Below are positions 17,104 through 26,882 of a stretch of DNA of 64,000 nt, in pieces. Position numbers and translations under genes: made by a program. Source of the stretch: Gammaproteobacteria bacterium HGW-Gammaproteobacteria-15 (lineage in GTDB: Bacteria > Pseudomonadota > Gammaproteobacteria > Enterobacterales > Alteromonadaceae); assembly GCA_002840125.1 (NCBI GenBank), contig PGZF01000005.1, forward strand, positions 1 to 64,000. Direction: 5' to 3'. The notes beneath the pieces were generated by a model. It saw only the letters and a program-made list of their open reading frames with translations, made no database searches and was not told where the DNA came from. Positions within the stretch are counted from its first letter, which is position 1. Each line of letters opens with the position of its first letter.

Positions 17104-18018
17104 ATGCATTTCTCTGCTCTTGCAGATACTGCCCACGCTGCCAGCCCGGCTTTCGCCGTTGCGCTGGATAATGTCGGTATGCAACATATTGATTTAATCC
17201 TGACACTGTCTGACTTACCACAGCAACCCCTTGCTGTAAAAGCAGATGTTAGCGTGAACCTGCCCCAACCGGATAAAAAAGGTATTCATATGTCCCGGCT
17301 GTACCAGCATTTGTATCAGTGGGTACAAGTGCAGTCTGTCAGCCCGGCAACGCTGCACGATTTGTTGACGATACTGCTGCAAAGCCAGCAAGAGTGTGCC
17401 AGCACCAGTGCCAGCTTGCACCTTAGCGCTCAGCTCTTATTGCGCCGGCCGGCATTAAAAACCCCGGCACTGGCCGGCTTTAAAGCCTATCCGCTAACCA
17501 TTAGTGCAACCTTGATAAACAACGAACTGAACATTGAGCTCAGTGTGGCTATTGGTTATTCCTCTACCTGCCCCTGCTCGGCGTCGCTAAGCCGCCAGTT
17601 GCTCAGCGAGCAGTTTCAGCAGCAGTTTGCTGGCCAGCCTGTCGTTGAGACTGCCCTGGCCAGCCAGTGGCTGTTGCAGCATGCCAGCCTGGCCACACCG
17701 CATAGCCAGCGCAGCATCGCGCAGCTTCGCATTAAACTTAACCCGGCCCAACCTGATTTTGGCATCCTCCCCCTGATTGACCGCGCCGAGCAGGCATTGG
17801 CCACGCCGCTGCAAACCGCGGTAAAACGCGCCGACGAACAGGAATTTGCCCGCCTTAACGGCACCAACCTGATGTTTGTCGAAGATGCGGCCAGGCGTTT
17901 ACATGCGGCCCTGAGCCAGCATTATGACGCTTTTAGCATTGCTGTTGCCCACCATGAAAGCCTGCATCCGCATGATGCGGTTGCTAACGTCACCTTTGCG
18001 GCTAACTCCAATGGATAA
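17104..18018 (+). CDS. folE2: GTP cyclohydrolase FolE2 (type IB)
   Basis: 304 residues from ATG 17104 (AAGGA 8 nt upstream). It makes 7,8-dihydroneopterin triphosphate from GTP, the first step of folate synthesis. FolE2 works with metals other than zinc and replaces the zinc enzyme FolE during zinc starvation (established for the family). The conserved tunnelling-fold features include the STCPCS motif and the late NGTNLMFVEDAARR and AVAHHESLHPHDA segments. Its position in a Zur-type operon matches that substitute role. The end overlaps the next gene by 8 nt. Confidence 0.93.
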   Translation: MHFSALADTAHAASPAFAVALDNVGMQHIDLILTLSDLPQQPLAVKADVSVNLPQPDKKGIHMSRLYQHLYQWVQVQSVSPATLHDLLTILLQSQQECASTSASLHLSAQLLLRRPALKTPALAGFKAYPLTISATLINNELNIELSVAIGYSSTCPCSASLSRQLLSEQFQQQFAGQPVVETALASQWLLQHASLATPHSQRSIAQLRIKLNPAQPDFGILPLIDRAEQALATPLQTAVKRADEQEFARLNGTNLMFVEDAARRLHAALSQHYDAFSIAVAHHESLHPHDAVANVTFAANSNG

Positions 18019-19360
18019 CAATGAATTTTTGCAGCAGATCCAGCGCAAACACGCATGTAAGCTGATCCGCAACGGCGGCCTGGTCACCCCGGCAGGTATT
18101 GTTCAGGCCGATATCGCTCTGCTATACGGTAAAATTGCTGCCATTGGTTGCAGCGGCTGGCACGCTGATGAAACACTGGACGCTACCGGTTTGCATGTTC
18201 TGCCCGGCGTAATTGATACGCAGGTGCACTTTCGTGAACCCGGCCTGACACACAAAGAAGATATTAGCCACGGCAGCAAGGGCGCAGTACTGGGCGGTGT
18301 AACCGGCTTTTTTGAAATGCCCAATACTAACCCGCTAACGTTAACCCATGCTGATCTGCAAGCGAAGCTGAATATTGCCGCCACCAGCAGTTATTGCAAC
18401 TATGCGTTTTATATCGGTGGCAGCGCGGCAAACCTGCAGCAACTGCCGCAGTTGGAAACCCTGCCAGGTTGTGCTGGTATCAAGGTGTTTATGGGCAGCT
18501 CTTTTGGCGATTTGCTGGCCGAACAGGACGATTTACTGCGGCAAATTCTGCAAAACGGTAAACGGCGGGTGGCTATTCATGCCGAAGATGAAGCGCGTTT
18601 GCGCCAGCGCCAGCCGCTAACTACCAATGATGTGCTAAACCACCCTGTTTGGCGCGATGCGCAAAGCGCGCTGCTGGCAACCCAACGTATTATCGCGTTA
18701 GCGGAACAAACCAGCCGGCCGCTGCATTTACTGCATATTTCTACCGCTGATGAAATGGCCTATCTGGCGGCGTTTAAACACCGCGTGACTGTCGAAGTGA
18801 CACCACACCATTTAACATTGCACTCACCCGACTGCTACGAGCGGTTGGGCACGCTGGCGCAAATGAACCCGCCGGTGCGCGATGCCAGCCACCAACAGGC
18901 GTTATGGCAGGGTATTAATGATGGTACTGTTGATGTGATTGGCAGCGATCATGCACCGCACACTCTGAAGGAAAAAGCCCGGCCTTATCCGGAATCGCCC
19001 AGCGGCATGACAGGTGTACAAACCTTGCTGCCGGTAATGCTCGATCATGTTGCCGCCGGCCGGCTCAGCCTCCAGCGGCTGGTTGATTTAACCAGCAGCA
19101 ACCCGGCGCGTATTTTTGGCCTGAACGGTAAAGGCCGGCTGGCAGTGGGTTACGACGCGGATTTAACGCTGGTAGATACCAAAGCAAGCCGCACTATAGA
19201 TAACAGCTGGGTCGCCAGCAAAGCGCTCTGGAGCCCCTACCACGGCAAAACCGTTACCGGCTGGCCCATTGCCACCATTATCGGCGGCCAGCTGGTAATG
19301 CACAGCGATCAGATATTGGGCAAACCAGCCGGTAAAGCTTTTTGCTTTAACAGCGCTTGA
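18011..19360 (+). CDS. Dihydroorotase-like amidohydrolase, zinc-starvation paralog
   Basis: 449 residues from ATG 18011, overlapping folE2. A class I dihydroorotase of the amidohydrolase superfamily: VLPGVID then QVHFREPG, the carbamylated-Lys segment AGIKVFMGSS, HAEDE, LLHIST and GSDHAPHT. Dihydroorotase closes carbamoyl aspartate to dihydroorotate in pyrimidine synthesis. The usual first metal ligand pair HxH reads Gln71-Val-His73, so one ligand is missing, while the other ligands are present. PyrC paralogs in COG0523/Zur clusters are thought to replace the zinc enzyme under starvation; the Gln may reflect lower zinc need (inference). Allantoinase or hydantoinase activity cannot be excluded. 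Confidence 0.85.
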   Translation: MDNNEFLQQIQRKHACKLIRNGGLVTPAGIVQADIALLYGKIAAIGCSGWHADETLDATGLHVLPGVIDTQVHFREPGLTHKEDISHGSKGAVLGGVTGFFEMPNTNPLTLTHADLQAKLNIAATSSYCNYAFYIGGSAANLQQLPQLETLPGCAGIKVFMGSSFGDLLAEQDDLLRQILQNGKRRVAIHAEDEARLRQRQPLTTNDVLNHPVWRDAQSALLATQRIIALAEQTSRPLHLLHISTADEMAYLAAFKHRVTVEVTPHHLTLHSPDCYERLGTLAQMNPPVRDASHQQALWQGINDGTVDVIGSDHAPHTLKEKARPYPESPSGMTGVQTLLPVMLDHVAAGRLSLQRLVDLTSSNPARIFGLNGKGRLAVGYDADLTLVDTKASRTIDNSWVASKALWSPYHGKTVTGWPIATIIGGQLVMHSDQILGKPAGKAFCFNSA

Positions 19361-19395
19361 TTAGCAGAAACCCTCAACGCTAACTAGCCTAAATG

Positions 19396-19421
19396 CAAAA
19401 AGCCGCTTTGCAGCGGCTTTT
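19396..19421. terminator. Bidirectional terminator between the zinc operon and rraB
   Basis: The stem AGCCGCT/AGCGGCT is flanked by A-runs on one side and T-runs on the other (AAAAAGCC...GGCTTTT), so it can end transcripts from both convergent units. Confidence 0.8.
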
Positions 19422-19438
19422 ATGGCAGAACACGACGC

Positions 19439-19810
19439 TTATTCTTCGTCGTCGTCCAAATCCATTTCATCTTCGTCACCTTCAAAGTAGGTGCCCCAGC
19501 CGTCGTACTCTACTTTATGTTTGTGCGCCAGCTCTTCTAATTTAATAGCATCAACAACAATGCTATCAGCATCCAGTGACTGCTCGCGAATGGCGTCAAA
19601 TACCCAGGCGCTGCCGCCCTCTTCAAATTCGACTTCCTCGGCGTCAGTGACTTCATAGCCCAGTTTAAACAGTTCTACCGCCAGCTTTTCCAGCTTGGCG
19701 AAGTCTTTGTCGTAAAAGTGGTGTTCAATGGTGTAAAGCGCATCCGGATCGCTGCCGTCTTCTAACAAAGCGGCGATGGTGTCTTCGGTAAATTCCTGCC
19801 AGTTTTCCAT
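19439..19810 (-). CDS. rraB: Ribonuclease E inhibitor RraB
   Basis: 123 residues from ATG 19810. It shows the RraB pattern: a short helical start ([22 protein letters not shown]), [12 protein letters not shown], a GWGTYFEG segment and a strongly acidic tail ([12 protein letters not shown]). RraB binds the C-terminal region of RNase E and changes degradosome composition and mRNA turnover. The gene starts 4 nt after the plsC-family stop, so the two are probably co-transcribed. The longer frame upstream lies inside the neighbour and is rejected. Confidence 0.9.
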   Translation of the reverse strand: MENWQEFTEDTIAALLEDGSDPDALYTIEHHFYDKDFAKLEKLAVELFKLGYEVTDAEEVEFEEGGSAWVFDAIREQSLDADSIVVDAIKLEELAHKHKVEYDGWGTYFEGDEDEMDLDDDEE

Positions 19811-19814
19811 AAAA

Positions 19815-20561
19815 TTACTCTTTAGCTGCAATATTTCTGGCAGTGTAGTCGTTGCCCAGTTCGCTATCAAGTAAAGCGATTTTCAGTAGCATCTGTTGAT
19901 GGGTATTTTCAGCAAACTGGCGGATATTCAGTTGCTCTGTTGGCAGCTCCAGCGGTGCCATCAGTTCAATAATAACTTTGCCGTTGTTCCAGCGGTTTAG
20001 CTTAAACTGGCCGTGGGTGCTGCTCATACATACCGGTACCAAAGGCACTTTGGCCTCCAGCGCGATATGAAAAGCGCCGGCTTTAAACGGCAGTAAGCCA
20101 CGGCCGTAGCTACGTGTGCCTTCCGGGAACATCCATACCGAGATATTATCGCGGCTGATACGTTCGGCAGCGCCGAGCATTGCCCCTAAAGCACGGCTTT
20201 TATTTTGCCGGTCAATCAGAATATTGCCGCTAAGCCAGTACAACTGGCCAAAAAACGGGATGTACTTCAGGCTTTTCTTACCAATGGTTACGGTACGCGG
20301 CTGCACACCATTACTTATGGTAAATAAATCCAGGTTATTCTGGTGGTTAGCAATGTAAACATAGGGCTTGCTGGGGTCGATAGTGCTATGGCGGCGAACT
20401 TCAACGCTAATACCGAAAATACGCGACATCCAGCCGTACCAATGCGAAAAAATATAAACATTATTCGGATGAAATGGCCGTACCAGACAAATTAGTAACC
20501 CCGCCAGCGTACTGATAATAAAAAACAGCACCAATAAAATTAACCTTACTACCGCTATCAC
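19815..20561 (-). CDS. plsC: 1-acyl-sn-glycerol-3-phosphate acyltransferase
   Basis: 248 residues from GTG 20561, preferred because GGAG lies 6 nt upstream and it gives the usual PlsC length. The open frame runs back through the parC terminator, so earlier starts are unlikely. An N-terminal membrane helix is followed by the acyltransferase motifs NHQNNLD (HX4D) and FPEGTRS. It adds the second acyl chain to lysophosphatidic acid at the inner membrane. It follows parC, as in E. coli, but after a strong terminator. Confidence 0.9.
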   Translation of the reverse strand: MIAVVRLILLVLFFIISTLAGLLICLVRPFHPNNVYIFSHWYGWMSRIFGISVEVRRHSTIDPSKPYVYIANHQNNLDLFTISNGVQPRTVTIGKKSLKYIPFFGQLYWLSGNILIDRQNKSRALGAMLGAAERISRDNISVWMFPEGTRSYGRGLLPFKAGAFHIALEAKVPLVPVCMSSTHGQFKLNRWNNGKVIIELMAPLELPTEQLNIRQFAENTHQQMLLKIALLDSELGNDYTARNIAAKE

Positions 20562-20606
20562 TGCTATCTCCGCTTCACCGCCACAGGCGGCTGTTGTCGC
20601 CGGCAC

Positions 20607-20634
20607 AAAAAAAGGCGCCGTAAAAAAGGCGCCC
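20607..20634 (-). terminator. Terminator after parC
   Basis: Two GGCGCC halves (20614-20619 and 20628-20633) form a GC stem with an 8-base spacer. On the minus strand it is followed by seven T, ending the topoisomerase IV operon before plsC. Confidence 0.8.
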
Positions 20635-20646
20635 AGTATAGCGGCT

Positions 20647-22935
20647 TTATTCGGTACTGCTGGTTTGATCACTGCTGATATCAGCACCGTGGTTAACCAG
20701 TATTTCATCAATACGCTGCAAGCCACGCGGTAATTTATTGCCACGCCGGCCACGTTCGCCATGGTAATGCGCGAAATCGTCCGCTTTTAAGCCTAACTTA
20801 CGTTTACCGGCCACTAAGGTAACGCTGCCATCTGCCGGCACTATCGCCAGCTGGCAAACATACTCTTCACGGCTGGCTGCGCGGGCAGAGGGTATAGACA
20901 TCAGCTTATTGCCTTTACCTTTACTTAATTTAGGTAAGTCGGCTACCGGGAACACCAGCATGCGGCCCTCATTGGAGATACACAGCACCAGATCAGTTTC
21001 AGGCTGTTTTACCACTAACGGCGGCAGTACTTTGGCGCCCACCGGTAAACTTAATACCGCTTTACCGGCTTTATTACGGCTGAGTAAATCACTGTATTCG
21101 GCAACAAAGCCATAACCGGCATCAGAGGCCAGCAGGAGCGCCTGTTTTTCATCGCCCAGCAGCACATGGTCAAAACTCTCACCTGCCACCACAGCAAAGC
21201 GGCCACTTAATGGCTCACCCTGGCCGCGGGCAGAGGGCAGTTCGTGCGCTTCGGTAGCAAAACTGCGGCCGGATGAATCAATAAATACCGCAAGCTGATT
21301 TGACCGCCCACTGGCCAGCGCTTTGAAGGCATCACCGGCTTTGTAACTTAATGCATTGCCATCGACATCATGGCCTTTGGCACAGCGTACCCAACCTTTT
21401 TCCGACAACACCACGGTAACCGGCTCACTGGGTAACAGCTCTTTTTCGCTTAACGCTTTGGCTTCACCGCGCATAACGATAGGGCTGCGCCGCTCATCAC
21501 CGTATTTTTCTGCATCGGCTAACAGCTCATCACGGATAAGCTTGGTCAGTTTTTTCTCTGAGCCTAAAATGCCCTGCAATTTGTCACGCTCTTTGGCCAG
21601 CTCATCCTGCTCGCCACGGATCTTCATCTCTTCCAGCTTGGCTAAATGGCGTAACTTCAGCTCTAAAATCGCTTCGGCCTGGCGCTCAGTTACACCAAAA
21701 AAGGCGATTAGCTCGGCTTTAGGATCATCAAAGGTACGGATAATGCGGATCACATCATCAATATTTAAGAAGGCAATTAATAAACCTTCCAATACGTGCA
21801 TGCGATCCAGCACTTTATCCAGCCGGTACTGCAAACGCCGGCGCACGGTGTCACGGCGGAACGTTAACCATTCAGTCAGAATTTCCAGCAGATTTTTTAC
21901 CCGTGGCCGCTGATCCAGGCCAAGAATATTGATATTAACCCGGTAGCTTTTCTCTAAGTCGGTGGTAGCAAACAGATGCTGCATTAACTGCTCAACATCA
22001 ATGCGGTTAGAGCGCGGCACTATTACAATGCGGGTCGGGTTTTCATGATCCGACTCATCACGTAAGTCGCTGACCATTGGCAGTTTTTTCGCCTGCATCT
22101 GCGCCGCTATCTGTTCCAGCACTTTAGAGCCGGACGTTTGATGCGGCAGTGCGGTAATCACAATATCGCCATCTTCCTGGCTGTACACCGCACGCATTTT
22201 TACGCTACCACGGCCGGTTTCATAAATGGCTGCCAGCTCATGCGCCGGGCTGATAATCTCAGCATCGGTCGGGTAGTCCGGGCCTTTTACGTACTGCATT
22301 AAGTCCGTTACGCTGCTGTGCGGGTTGTCCAGTAAGGCGGCACAAGCATGCGCCACTTCACGCGCATTATGTGGCGGAATATCGGTAGCCATACCCACGG
22401 CAATACCGGTAATGCCGTTAAGCAATATGTGCGGCAAGCGCGCCGGTAATACTTTTGGCTCTTCCAGCGTGCCGTCAAAGTTGGGCAGCCAGTCGGTGGT
22501 GCCGGCGCCCAGCTCAGACAACAACACTTCCGAGAAGCGCGATAATTTGGCTTCAGTGTAACGCATAGCCGCGAAAGATTTCGGATCGTCCGGTGCACCC
22601 CAGTTACCCTGGCCGTCTACCAGCGGATAACGGTAAGAGAATGGCTGCGCCATTAATACCATGGCTTCGTAACAGGCGCTGTCGCCGTGCGGGTGAAATT
22701 TACCCAGCACGTCACCGACAGTACGGGCTGATTTTTTGTATTTAGCCAGATGCGACAAACCCAGCTCAGACATAGCATAAATAATACGCCGCTGTACCGG
22801 TTTAAGCCCATCGCCGATATGCGGCAAAGCGCGGTCCATAATGACGTACATGGAGTAATTTAAATAGGCTTCTTCGGTAAAACGACGCAGTGGTAACTGC
22901 TCAATACCATCTTGTGAAATTACGGTTTCTGTCAT
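20647..22935 (-). CDS. parC: DNA topoisomerase IV subunit A
   Basis: 762 residues (E. coli ParC is 752). The N-terminal breakage-reunion domain contains [21 protein letters not shown], the quinolone-determining region around [12 protein letters not shown] and the catalytic Tyr in [11 protein letters not shown]. The C-terminal ~260 residues form a degenerate beta-pinwheel. With ParE it unlinks daughter chromosomes. Its ATG lies 3 nt after the stop of the TPR gene, so translation is probably coupled. The QRDR Ser and Glu positions are the ordinary ones (GDSACYE), with no resistance change visible. Confidence 0.97.
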   Translation of the reverse strand: MTETVISQDGIEQLPLRRFTEEAYLNYSMYVIMDRALPHIGDGLKPVQRRIIYAMSELGLSHLAKYKKSARTVGDVLGKFHPHGDSACYEAMVLMAQPFSYRYPLVDGQGNWGAPDDPKSFAAMRYTEAKLSRFSEVLLSELGAGTTDWLPNFDGTLEEPKVLPARLPHILLNGITGIAVGMATDIPPHNAREVAHACAALLDNPHSSVTDLMQYVKGPDYPTDAEIISPAHELAAIYETGRGSVKMRAVYSQEDGDIVITALPHQTSGSKVLEQIAAQMQAKKLPMVSDLRDESDHENPTRIVIVPRSNRIDVEQLMQHLFATTDLEKSYRVNINILGLDQRPRVKNLLEILTEWLTFRRDTVRRRLQYRLDKVLDRMHVLEGLLIAFLNIDDVIRIIRTFDDPKAELIAFFGVTERQAEAILELKLRHLAKLEEMKIRGEQDELAKERDKLQGILGSEKKLTKLIRDELLADAEKYGDERRSPIVMRGEAKALSEKELLPSEPVTVVLSEKGWVRCAKGHDVDGNALSYKAGDAFKALASGRSNQLAVFIDSSGRSFATEAHELPSARGQGEPLSGRFAVVAGESFDHVLLGDEKQALLLASDAGYGFVAEYSDLLSRNKAGKAVLSLPVGAKVLPPLVVKQPETDLVLCISNEGRMLVFPVADLPKLSKGKGNKLMSIPSARAASREEYVCQLAIVPADGSVTLVAGKRKLGLKADDFAHYHGERGRRGNKLPRGLQRIDEILVNHGADISSDQTSSTE

Positions 22936-22938
22936 AGC

Positions 22939-24345
22939 TTATCCTGTCTGCTCTGAGGCATTGCTGGCTGCAGAGCGGTTTTTCGCTTTATGCCGGTTTA
23001 GTTGCCACAGCAATAAAATCAGTAATATTACGGTTGAACAGCCCAAAATACTGAGCCACAGCAATTGTACCTGGCGCTCGCGCTCAGCCTGGCTTAGCCG
23101 TAGCGCTTTTAGTTCATTGTCCTGCACCAGTAAGCGGTTGCGTTGCTGTTGTTGTTCGTGATCAAAGCTAAGCCGCATTTGCTCTATTGCCAGCTCGTTT
23201 TCTTTGTTGCGCACGTCCTGAAACAGTAAAACAAACTCATGCAGTTGCCGGTAAGCCCGGTCAAACTGGCCCTGCTCGGCCTGCAGCTCGGCTTTTAGGT
23301 ACATAATACTAAGCCGGATAGGGCTGTCATCTTCAACCCCTTCGCTGTTAAGGCTTTGCTCAGATAACATTAACTGCTGCATAGCCAGCGAGCTTTGTTT
23401 TAGCTTCTGATAAATAAGCGCTTTTTCATAGTAGTGTGTAGAAATATGTGCGGTGGCCTGCAACTGCGGCAGATACTCCTCTGCTTTGGCAATATAACTG
23501 AGTGCTGCATCAGCGCTGTTATTCTGGCTACTGGTGATCGCCAGGCCAAGATAAGCATGATACAAATTCACCTTGTCTTGCGACTGCTGACTTTTTTGCA
23601 GCATTTTATTGTAGTGTTGCAGTGATAATTCGTATTGCTCCAAAAAGCCGTAGGTACGGGCCAGATTAAACAATACGGTGATTTGATTTTTCTGCCAGCC
23701 CAGCTGTTCATATAATGTCAGCGCGGTTTGCAGTAAAGTAATGCCGTCTTTTTCGTAAGCCAGCGAAGCATAAAGTAAACCCAGTTCAGCATTAACCTCT
23801 GCCAGCACCTCGGTATCGTTTAACCGCTGCGCGCGCTGATAGGTGTCTTTTAATAATGCCAGTGCCTGCTGATTCTGGTTACGGTTGCTAAACACTGCAG
23901 CCTGGTTAATCTGGCCGAGTAAAATAAGCCTTTCGTCATCCAGCAAGGTAGCCAGCGCTATACCCTGCTCATAATGCTGCAAAGCGCTAATGTCGTCGGC
24001 CTGCATCTCTCTGGCAAAGCCCAGCGTATATAGCAGCTCTACTTTTGACAAGGATTGCATCTCACCCAACAAGGCCAGCCCCTGCTCTGCTGCTTGCTGT
24101 TGTTCCTGATGCCGCCCCAGTGTGGCAAGCACTGCAGCCTGTTCGGCGTACCACTGCGCCTGTACCGGCTCTGGTAAGCCAGGCAAAGCCGCCTGATGCA
24201 GTTGCAGCACAGCCAGCATTTCCTCTGGCTGTTGCCGCTTTTGCTCAGCCACTTGCTGCAGCCAGGCTGGGAGTTGTGCACTATACAAGCCCTGACTAAA
24301 CAACAGAGCACTGCCCAGAAGTATTACTGTAATGTGTTTTGTCAC
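22939..24345 (-). CDS. TPR-repeat membrane protein of unknown function in the topoisomerase IV operon
   Basis: 468 residues, GTG start. A signal-like N-terminus (~1-23) leads to about eight TPR-like helix pairs (~60-360), a coiled coil rich in Glu/Gln (~375-420), and one transmembrane helix (LLWLSILGCSTVILLILLLW, ~423-444), ending with a short basic tail. This is the sensor half of TPR-coiled-coil-TM proteins that in Alteromonadales usually continue into a GGDEF or kinase domain, but here nothing follows. It is between parE (31 nt) and parC (3 nt), an unusual insertion. A periplasmic scaffolding or signalling role is possible; I cannot assign a function. Confidence 0.8.
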   Translation of the reverse strand: MTKHITVILLGSALLFSQGLYSAQLPAWLQQVAEQKRQQPEEMLAVLQLHQAALPGLPEPVQAQWYAEQAAVLATLGRHQEQQQAAEQGLALLGEMQSLSKVELLYTLGFAREMQADDISALQHYEQGIALATLLDDERLILLGQINQAAVFSNRNQNQQALALLKDTYQRAQRLNDTEVLAEVNAELGLLYASLAYEKDGITLLQTALTLYEQLGWQKNQITVLFNLARTYGFLEQYELSLQHYNKMLQKSQQSQDKVNLYHAYLGLAITSSQNNSADAALSYIAKAEEYLPQLQATAHISTHYYEKALIYQKLKQSSLAMQQLMLSEQSLNSEGVEDDSPIRLSIMYLKAELQAEQGQFDRAYRQLHEFVLLFQDVRNKENELAIEQMRLSFDHEQQQQRNRLLVQDNELKALRLSQAERERQVQLLWLSILGCSTVILLILLLWQLNRHKAKNRSAASNASEQTG

Positions 24346-24376
24346 CGTTATAGCGCCTTATTATTGTTACAGCAGC

Positions 24377-26272
24377 CTACACAGTAATGGCGGCTTTATC
24401 GCCTTTTAATTCCAGCCAGTCGCGCCGATCTGTAGCGCGTTTTTTTGCCAGCAACATATCCATCAGTTCCATCGTTTGTGCCACATCATCTATAGTAAGC
24501 TGCACTAAACGCCGGGTATTCGGGTCCATGGTGGTTTCACGTAACTGCAACGGGTTCATCTCACCCAGACCTTTAAAACGTTGCACATTAACCTTGCCGC
24601 GCTTTTTCTCAGCTTCTATCCGGTCCAGCACGCCATTTTTTTCATCTTCGTCCAGCGCGTAATACACATCTTTACCAATATCAATGCGATACAGCGGCGG
24701 CATGGCTACATACACGTGGCCAGCTGCTACCAGGCTGCTGAAATGGCGCATAAACAAGGCGCATAATAAGGTGGCAATATGTAAACCATCAGAGTCGGCG
24801 TCGGCTAAAATACAAATTTTGCCATACCGCAAGGCGGTTAAATCGGCACTGTCCGGGTCCATGCCTATAGCAACAGAAATATCATGCACTTCCTGCGATG
24901 CCAGGATCTGGCCCGATTCGACTTCCCAAGTATTAAGAATTTTACCGCGTAGCGGCATTACTGCCTGAAACTGGCGATCGCGCGCCTGCTTGGCACTACC
25001 ACCGGCCGAATCCCCTTCAACCAGAAACAGCTCGGTGCGGTTAAGATCCTGTGCTGAGCAATCTGCCAGCTTGCCGGGTAAAGCCGGGCCGGAGGTAATT
25101 TTTTTGCGCACCACTTTTTTTGCCGCTTTCAGCCGCTTTTGTGCATTGTTAATACAAAAATCGGCCAGGCTTTCGGCAATGTCGGTGTGCTCGTTCAACC
25201 ATAAGCTAAAGGCATCTTTAACAATACCCGATACAAAAGCCACCGACTGGCGCGACGACAAACGCTCTTTGGTCTGGCCGGCAAATTGTGGATCCTGCAT
25301 CTTCAGCGACAGTATGTAAGCACAGCGGTCCCAGATATCTTCCGGCGACAGCTTAATACCGCGCGGCAACAGGTTACGAAACTCGCAAAACTCGCGCAGC
25401 GCCTCAAGCAAGCCCTGGCGTAAACCGTTAACATGGGTGCCGCCCTGGGCAGTAGGAATAAGGTTTACATAGCTTTCAGTTACCAGCTCGCCGCCTTCAG
25501 GCAACCACAACAGTGCCCACTCCACCGCTTCGGTGCTGGCACTAAAACTGCCGGTAAACGGCTGCTCTGGCAGGCAGATATAGTCTTTTACCGATTCGGC
25601 CAGATAATCTTTAATACCGTTCTGATAACACCACTGATATTGCTGCTGGTTTACTTTGTCATCAAAGCTCACCGTTAAACCAGGGCATAATACCGCCTTG
25701 GCTTTTAATACATGCAGCATGCGGCTGACAGAAAATTTTGGCGAGTCAAAGTAAGAAGGTGTGGGCCAAAACCGCACGCGGCTGCCGGTGTTACGCTTAC
25801 CTACAGTTCCGGTAATACTGAGCTCGGATACTTTATTACCGTGCTCAAACGCCATTTCATATATATTGCCGTCACGGCGCACCGTAACGTCTACCCGGCT
25901 GGACAATGCATTAACTACCGAAATACCTACCCCGTGTAAACCACCGGAGAATTGATAGTTCTTATTGGAGAATTTACCCCCGGCATGCAGGCGGCAGAAA
26001 ATCAGCTCTACGCCGGTAACGCCCTCTTCAGGGTGAATATCCACCGGCATACCACGGCCGTTATCTATTACTTCCAGCGACTGATCGTCATGCAGTATCA
26101 CCTGCACGGTATCGGCATGGCCTGCCAATGCTTCATCGACACTGTTATCAATAACTTCCTGGCCAAGGTGATTAGGCCGGGTGGTGTCGGTATACATTCC
26201 GGGGCGACGCTGCACGGGCTCAAGCCCGGTCAGCACTTCAATCGAATCGGCGTTGTACTGTTGTGATGTCAT
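24377..26272 (-). CDS. parE: DNA topoisomerase IV subunit B
   Basis: 631 residues from ATG 26272 (E. coli 630); a GTG 12 nt earlier is also possible and neither has a strong SD. The GHKL ATPase domain shows QRRPGMYTDTTRP, the Asn of EVIDNSVDEALAG and DNGRGMPVDIH. The TOPRIM domain shows LFLVEGDSAGGSAKQARDR and the metal-binding LADADSDGLHIATLL. ATP binding drives strand passage in chromosome decatenation. It follows yqiA as in E. coli. Confidence 0.97.
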   Translation of the reverse strand: MTSQQYNADSIEVLTGLEPVQRRPGMYTDTTRPNHLGQEVIDNSVDEALAGHADTVQVILHDDQSLEVIDNGRGMPVDIHPEEGVTGVELIFCRLHAGGKFSNKNYQFSGGLHGVGISVVNALSSRVDVTVRRDGNIYEMAFEHGNKVSELSITGTVGKRNTGSRVRFWPTPSYFDSPKFSVSRMLHVLKAKAVLCPGLTVSFDDKVNQQQYQWCYQNGIKDYLAESVKDYICLPEQPFTGSFSASTEAVEWALLWLPEGGELVTESYVNLIPTAQGGTHVNGLRQGLLEALREFCEFRNLLPRGIKLSPEDIWDRCAYILSLKMQDPQFAGQTKERLSSRQSVAFVSGIVKDAFSLWLNEHTDIAESLADFCINNAQKRLKAAKKVVRKKITSGPALPGKLADCSAQDLNRTELFLVEGDSAGGSAKQARDRQFQAVMPLRGKILNTWEVESGQILASQEVHDISVAIGMDPDSADLTALRYGKICILADADSDGLHIATLLCALFMRHFSSLVAAGHVYVAMPPLYRIDIGKDVYYALDEDEKNGVLDRIEAEKKRGKVNVQRFKGLGEMNPLQLRETTMDPNTRRLVQLTIDDVAQTMELMDMLLAKKRATDRRDWLELKGDKAAITV

Positions 26273-26307
26273 AGTCTCGGTCACTGGCTGATAGGATTAA
26301 GCGCGTT

Positions 26308-26880
26308 TTACGCGAGTTGGCAAAAATTGGCAATAGTTGCAAGCTGTGTGGCATAGCCGACATAACTGTGATCGCCACCTTCGCTCAGTTTTATTTCCGC
26401 GCCCTGATAGTAATCAAGCGCTAAGCGGTAATCTAACACTTCATCACCGCTTTGCAACAGCACCAGGTAATTCTGCGGTTGCTGTAACGTCACCGGCATT
26501 AACTGCTCCAGTGCAACCATATGTGCTGTTGTTACATCATAATGCTGTTGCAGTACCGGATGATAATAGCGACCCAAATGCTGATTTAATACAGTGTGCG
26601 GTGCCACCGCCGGGTTAATCAGGCAAGCGCGGCAATGAATTTGTTCGGCAATGCAGGTAGCCAGAAAGCCCCCCAGCGAACTGCCAATTAACGCCACATC
26701 ACGCTGCTGACCAATATGTTGCTGAATAAGCGCCAGCGCAGCTGCCGGCTCATAGGGCAAATCCAGCGCGCTAAAATCGGTGTTAGGGTAATGCTGCTGA
26801 AAAAATGCTTTAGTCTGTACGGCTTTGTCTGACAAAGAAGAGCTGGCAAAACCATGTAAATACACTACTTTTTTATTCAT
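26308..26880 (-). CDS. yqiA: YqiA-family esterase
   Basis: 190 residues, the family's usual size. A small alpha/beta hydrolase: VVYLHGFASSS near the start, nucleophile elbow GSSLGG, and late acidic and His residues (LQSGDEVLDYRLA, GGDHSY). E. coli YqiA hydrolyses short acyl esters and acyl-CoA in vitro; its natural substrate is unknown. The gene lies between cpdA (2-nt gap) and parE in the conserved order, so it belongs to the nudF-parC transcription unit. Confidence 0.9.
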   Translation of the reverse strand: MNKKVVYLHGFASSSLSDKAVQTKAFFQQHYPNTDFSALDLPYEPAAALALIQQHIGQQRDVALIGSSLGGFLATCIAEQIHCRACLINPAVAPHTVLNQHLGRYYHPVLQQHYDVTTAHMVALEQLMPVTLQQPQNYLVLLQSGDEVLDYRLALDYYQGAEIKLSEGGDHSYVGYATQLATIANFCQLA

Positions 26881-26882
26881 TT

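Noticed and set aside
20562-20762. 67-residue N-terminal extension of the plsC product
   Set aside because: It runs back through the parC terminator into parC on the same strand and exceeds normal PlsC length; GTG 20561 has GGAG upstream.
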